DNA of 64,000 nucleotides from Streptomyces fulvorobeus (GTDB taxonomy: Bacteria > Actinomycetota > Actinomycetes > Streptomycetales > Streptomycetaceae): positions 5,084,001 to 5,148,000 of the forward strand of contig NZ_BLWC01000001.1 of assembly GCF_013167895.1 (NCBI RefSeq), read 5' to 3'. Numbering within the stretch: the first letter of the stretch is position 1; the number at the start of each line of letters is the position of its first letter. The position numbers were made by a program, and so were the translations under genes. The notes under the pieces are model-generated. The model did not search any database. It saw nothing but the letters and a program-made list of their open reading frames with translations, and was not told the origin of the DNA. Positions 63,225 to 64,000 of this stretch are shown piece by piece.

Positions 63225-64000
63225 TCAGGCCGAGCCGGCCTCCCGTACCGCCGCGTTCACCTTGCGGGCCGCCACCAGGACCGGGTCCCAGACCGGTGAG
63301 AACGGCGGGGCGTAGCCGAGGTCGAGCGCCGTCACCTGGTCCACGGTCATCCGTGCGGTCAGCGCCACCGCCGCGATGTCCACCCGCTTCGCCGCCCCCT
63401 CGCGCCCCACGATCTGCACGCCCAGCAGCCGGCCCGTGCGGTACTCCGCGAGCATCTTCACCGTCATCGGCCGCGCCCCCGGGTAGTAGCCCGCCCGGCC
63501 GGTGGACTTGACCGTCGCGGTGACGAACCGCAGCCCGACCGCCTCGGCGTCCTTCTCGCGCAGCCCCGTCCTGGCGATCTCCAGATCGCAGACCTTGCTC
63601 ACCGCCGTCCCTACGACTCCGGGGAACGTCCCGTAGCCGCCGCCCACGTTCGCCCCGATCACCTGCCCGTGCTTGTTGGCGTGGGTGCCGAGCGCGATGT
63701 GGCGCAGGCGGCCCGAGACCAGGTCCAGGACCTCGACGCAGTCGCCGCCCGCCCAGATGTTCTGGTGGCCCATGACGCGCATCGAGGGGTCCGTCAGCAG
63801 GCCGCCGTGGCTCCCGAGCGGGAGGCCCGCCGCACCCGCAAGCGCCGTCTCCGGCGTGACGCCGATGCCGAGCACCACCACATCGGCCGGATAGGTCTCC
63901 CCGTCCGTCGTGACGGCCGTGACCCGGCCGTCGGGGCCGGTGCGGACTCCGGTGACCTCGGCGCCGCTCACCGTCGTGATGCCCATACCGTCCATCGCCT
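63225..64000 (-). CDS. FAD-dependent pyridine nucleotide-disulfide oxidoreductase, 5' part outside window
   Basis: At least 258 C-terminal residues; the gene continues past the right edge, so the FAD-binding N-terminus and any redox Cys are not seen. Visible: a Rossmann exit region DVVVLGIGVTPETALAGAAG, then the FAD-contacting IWAGGDCVEVLDLVSG and HIALGTHANKHGQVIGANV. The C-terminal dimerisation domain has FVTATVKSTGRAGYYPGA, LLGVQIVGREGAAKRVDIAAVAL and LDLGYAPPFSPVWDPVLVAARK. The last segment is characteristic of CoA-disulfide reductase/NADH oxidase-type enzymes. It is convergent with hemE. Confidence 0.87.
   Translation of the reverse strand, partial: AMDGMGITTVSGAEVTGVRTGPDGRVTAVTTDGETYPADVVVLGIGVTPETALAGAAGLPLGSHGGLLTDPSMRVMGHQNIWAGGDCVEVLDLVSGRLRHIALGTHANKHGQVIGANVGGGYGTFPGVVGTAVSKVCDLEIARTGLREKDAEAVGLRFVTATVKSTGRAGYYPGARPMTVKMLAEYRTGRLLGVQIVGREGAAKRVDIAAVALTARMTVDQVTALDLGYAPPFSPVWDPVLVAARKVNAAVREAGSA

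Overview
The window is about 70% G+C with strong GC3 bias, GTG/TTG starts and 4-base GTGA gene overlaps. Its gene content (ngcEFG, a ROK regulator, xylFGH, dxs, an N-terminal HTH-MurA fusion, acnA, hemE with a DUF3000 neighbour, a trio of Stealth phosphotransferases) indicates a Streptomyces chromosome. From memory, the order from about 12.7 kb to the right end follows the S. coelicolor segment from murA2/acnA to hemE (roughly SCO5998 to SCO6031). That is recollection, not a search result.

Left part (1-12.6 kb): accessory DNA. It has a truncated secreted NucA/NucB-type nuclease with a convergent SMI1/KNR4 (SUKH) gene, an IS5-type element with 24-bp ends, an EF-hand protein, an IS256-type element split by an intact ISL3-type element (31-bp perfect ends, 8-bp target duplication), and a secreted I36-type peptide coupled to a MacB/FtsX-like ABC transporter.

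Middle (12.7-31 kb): HTH-MurA, a VOC protein, an erythromycin-esterase-like enzyme divergent from a double-MerR regulator, an SRPBCC protein, aconitase, a TetR-controlled NmrA/SnoaL pair, a proline-rich membrane protein, a histidine phosphatase, a class F-type sortase with a surface-protein partner, and a 1289-residue GH92 enzyme in which the usual catalytic-acid Glu appears to be Gln.

Right half (31-64 kb): the N-acetylglucosamine/chitobiose importer ngcEFG, a ROK repressor, a xylose-type ABC importer, DXP synthase and an amino-acid permease come first. A surface-glycopolymer locus follows (LCP ligase, beta-propeller lectin-like protein, three Stealth proteins of which the middle one has lost its catalytic motifs, a GT4 enzyme, an SGNH hydrolase). 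Then come the fadAB beta-oxidation pair, RNase D, an atypical LuxR-type response regulator, DUF3000, hemE and the C-terminal part of a flavoprotein reductase.

At least eight genes or gene segments show a net loss of one base, most in runs of G or C (near 460, 18636, 22727, 45429, 46363, 46845, 47234, 57100). Each reading frame is repaired by adding one base. This looks like a sequencing or assembly artefact, so I annotate these as likely functional genes with apparent frameshifts. No tRNA, rRNA or CRISPR array was seen.
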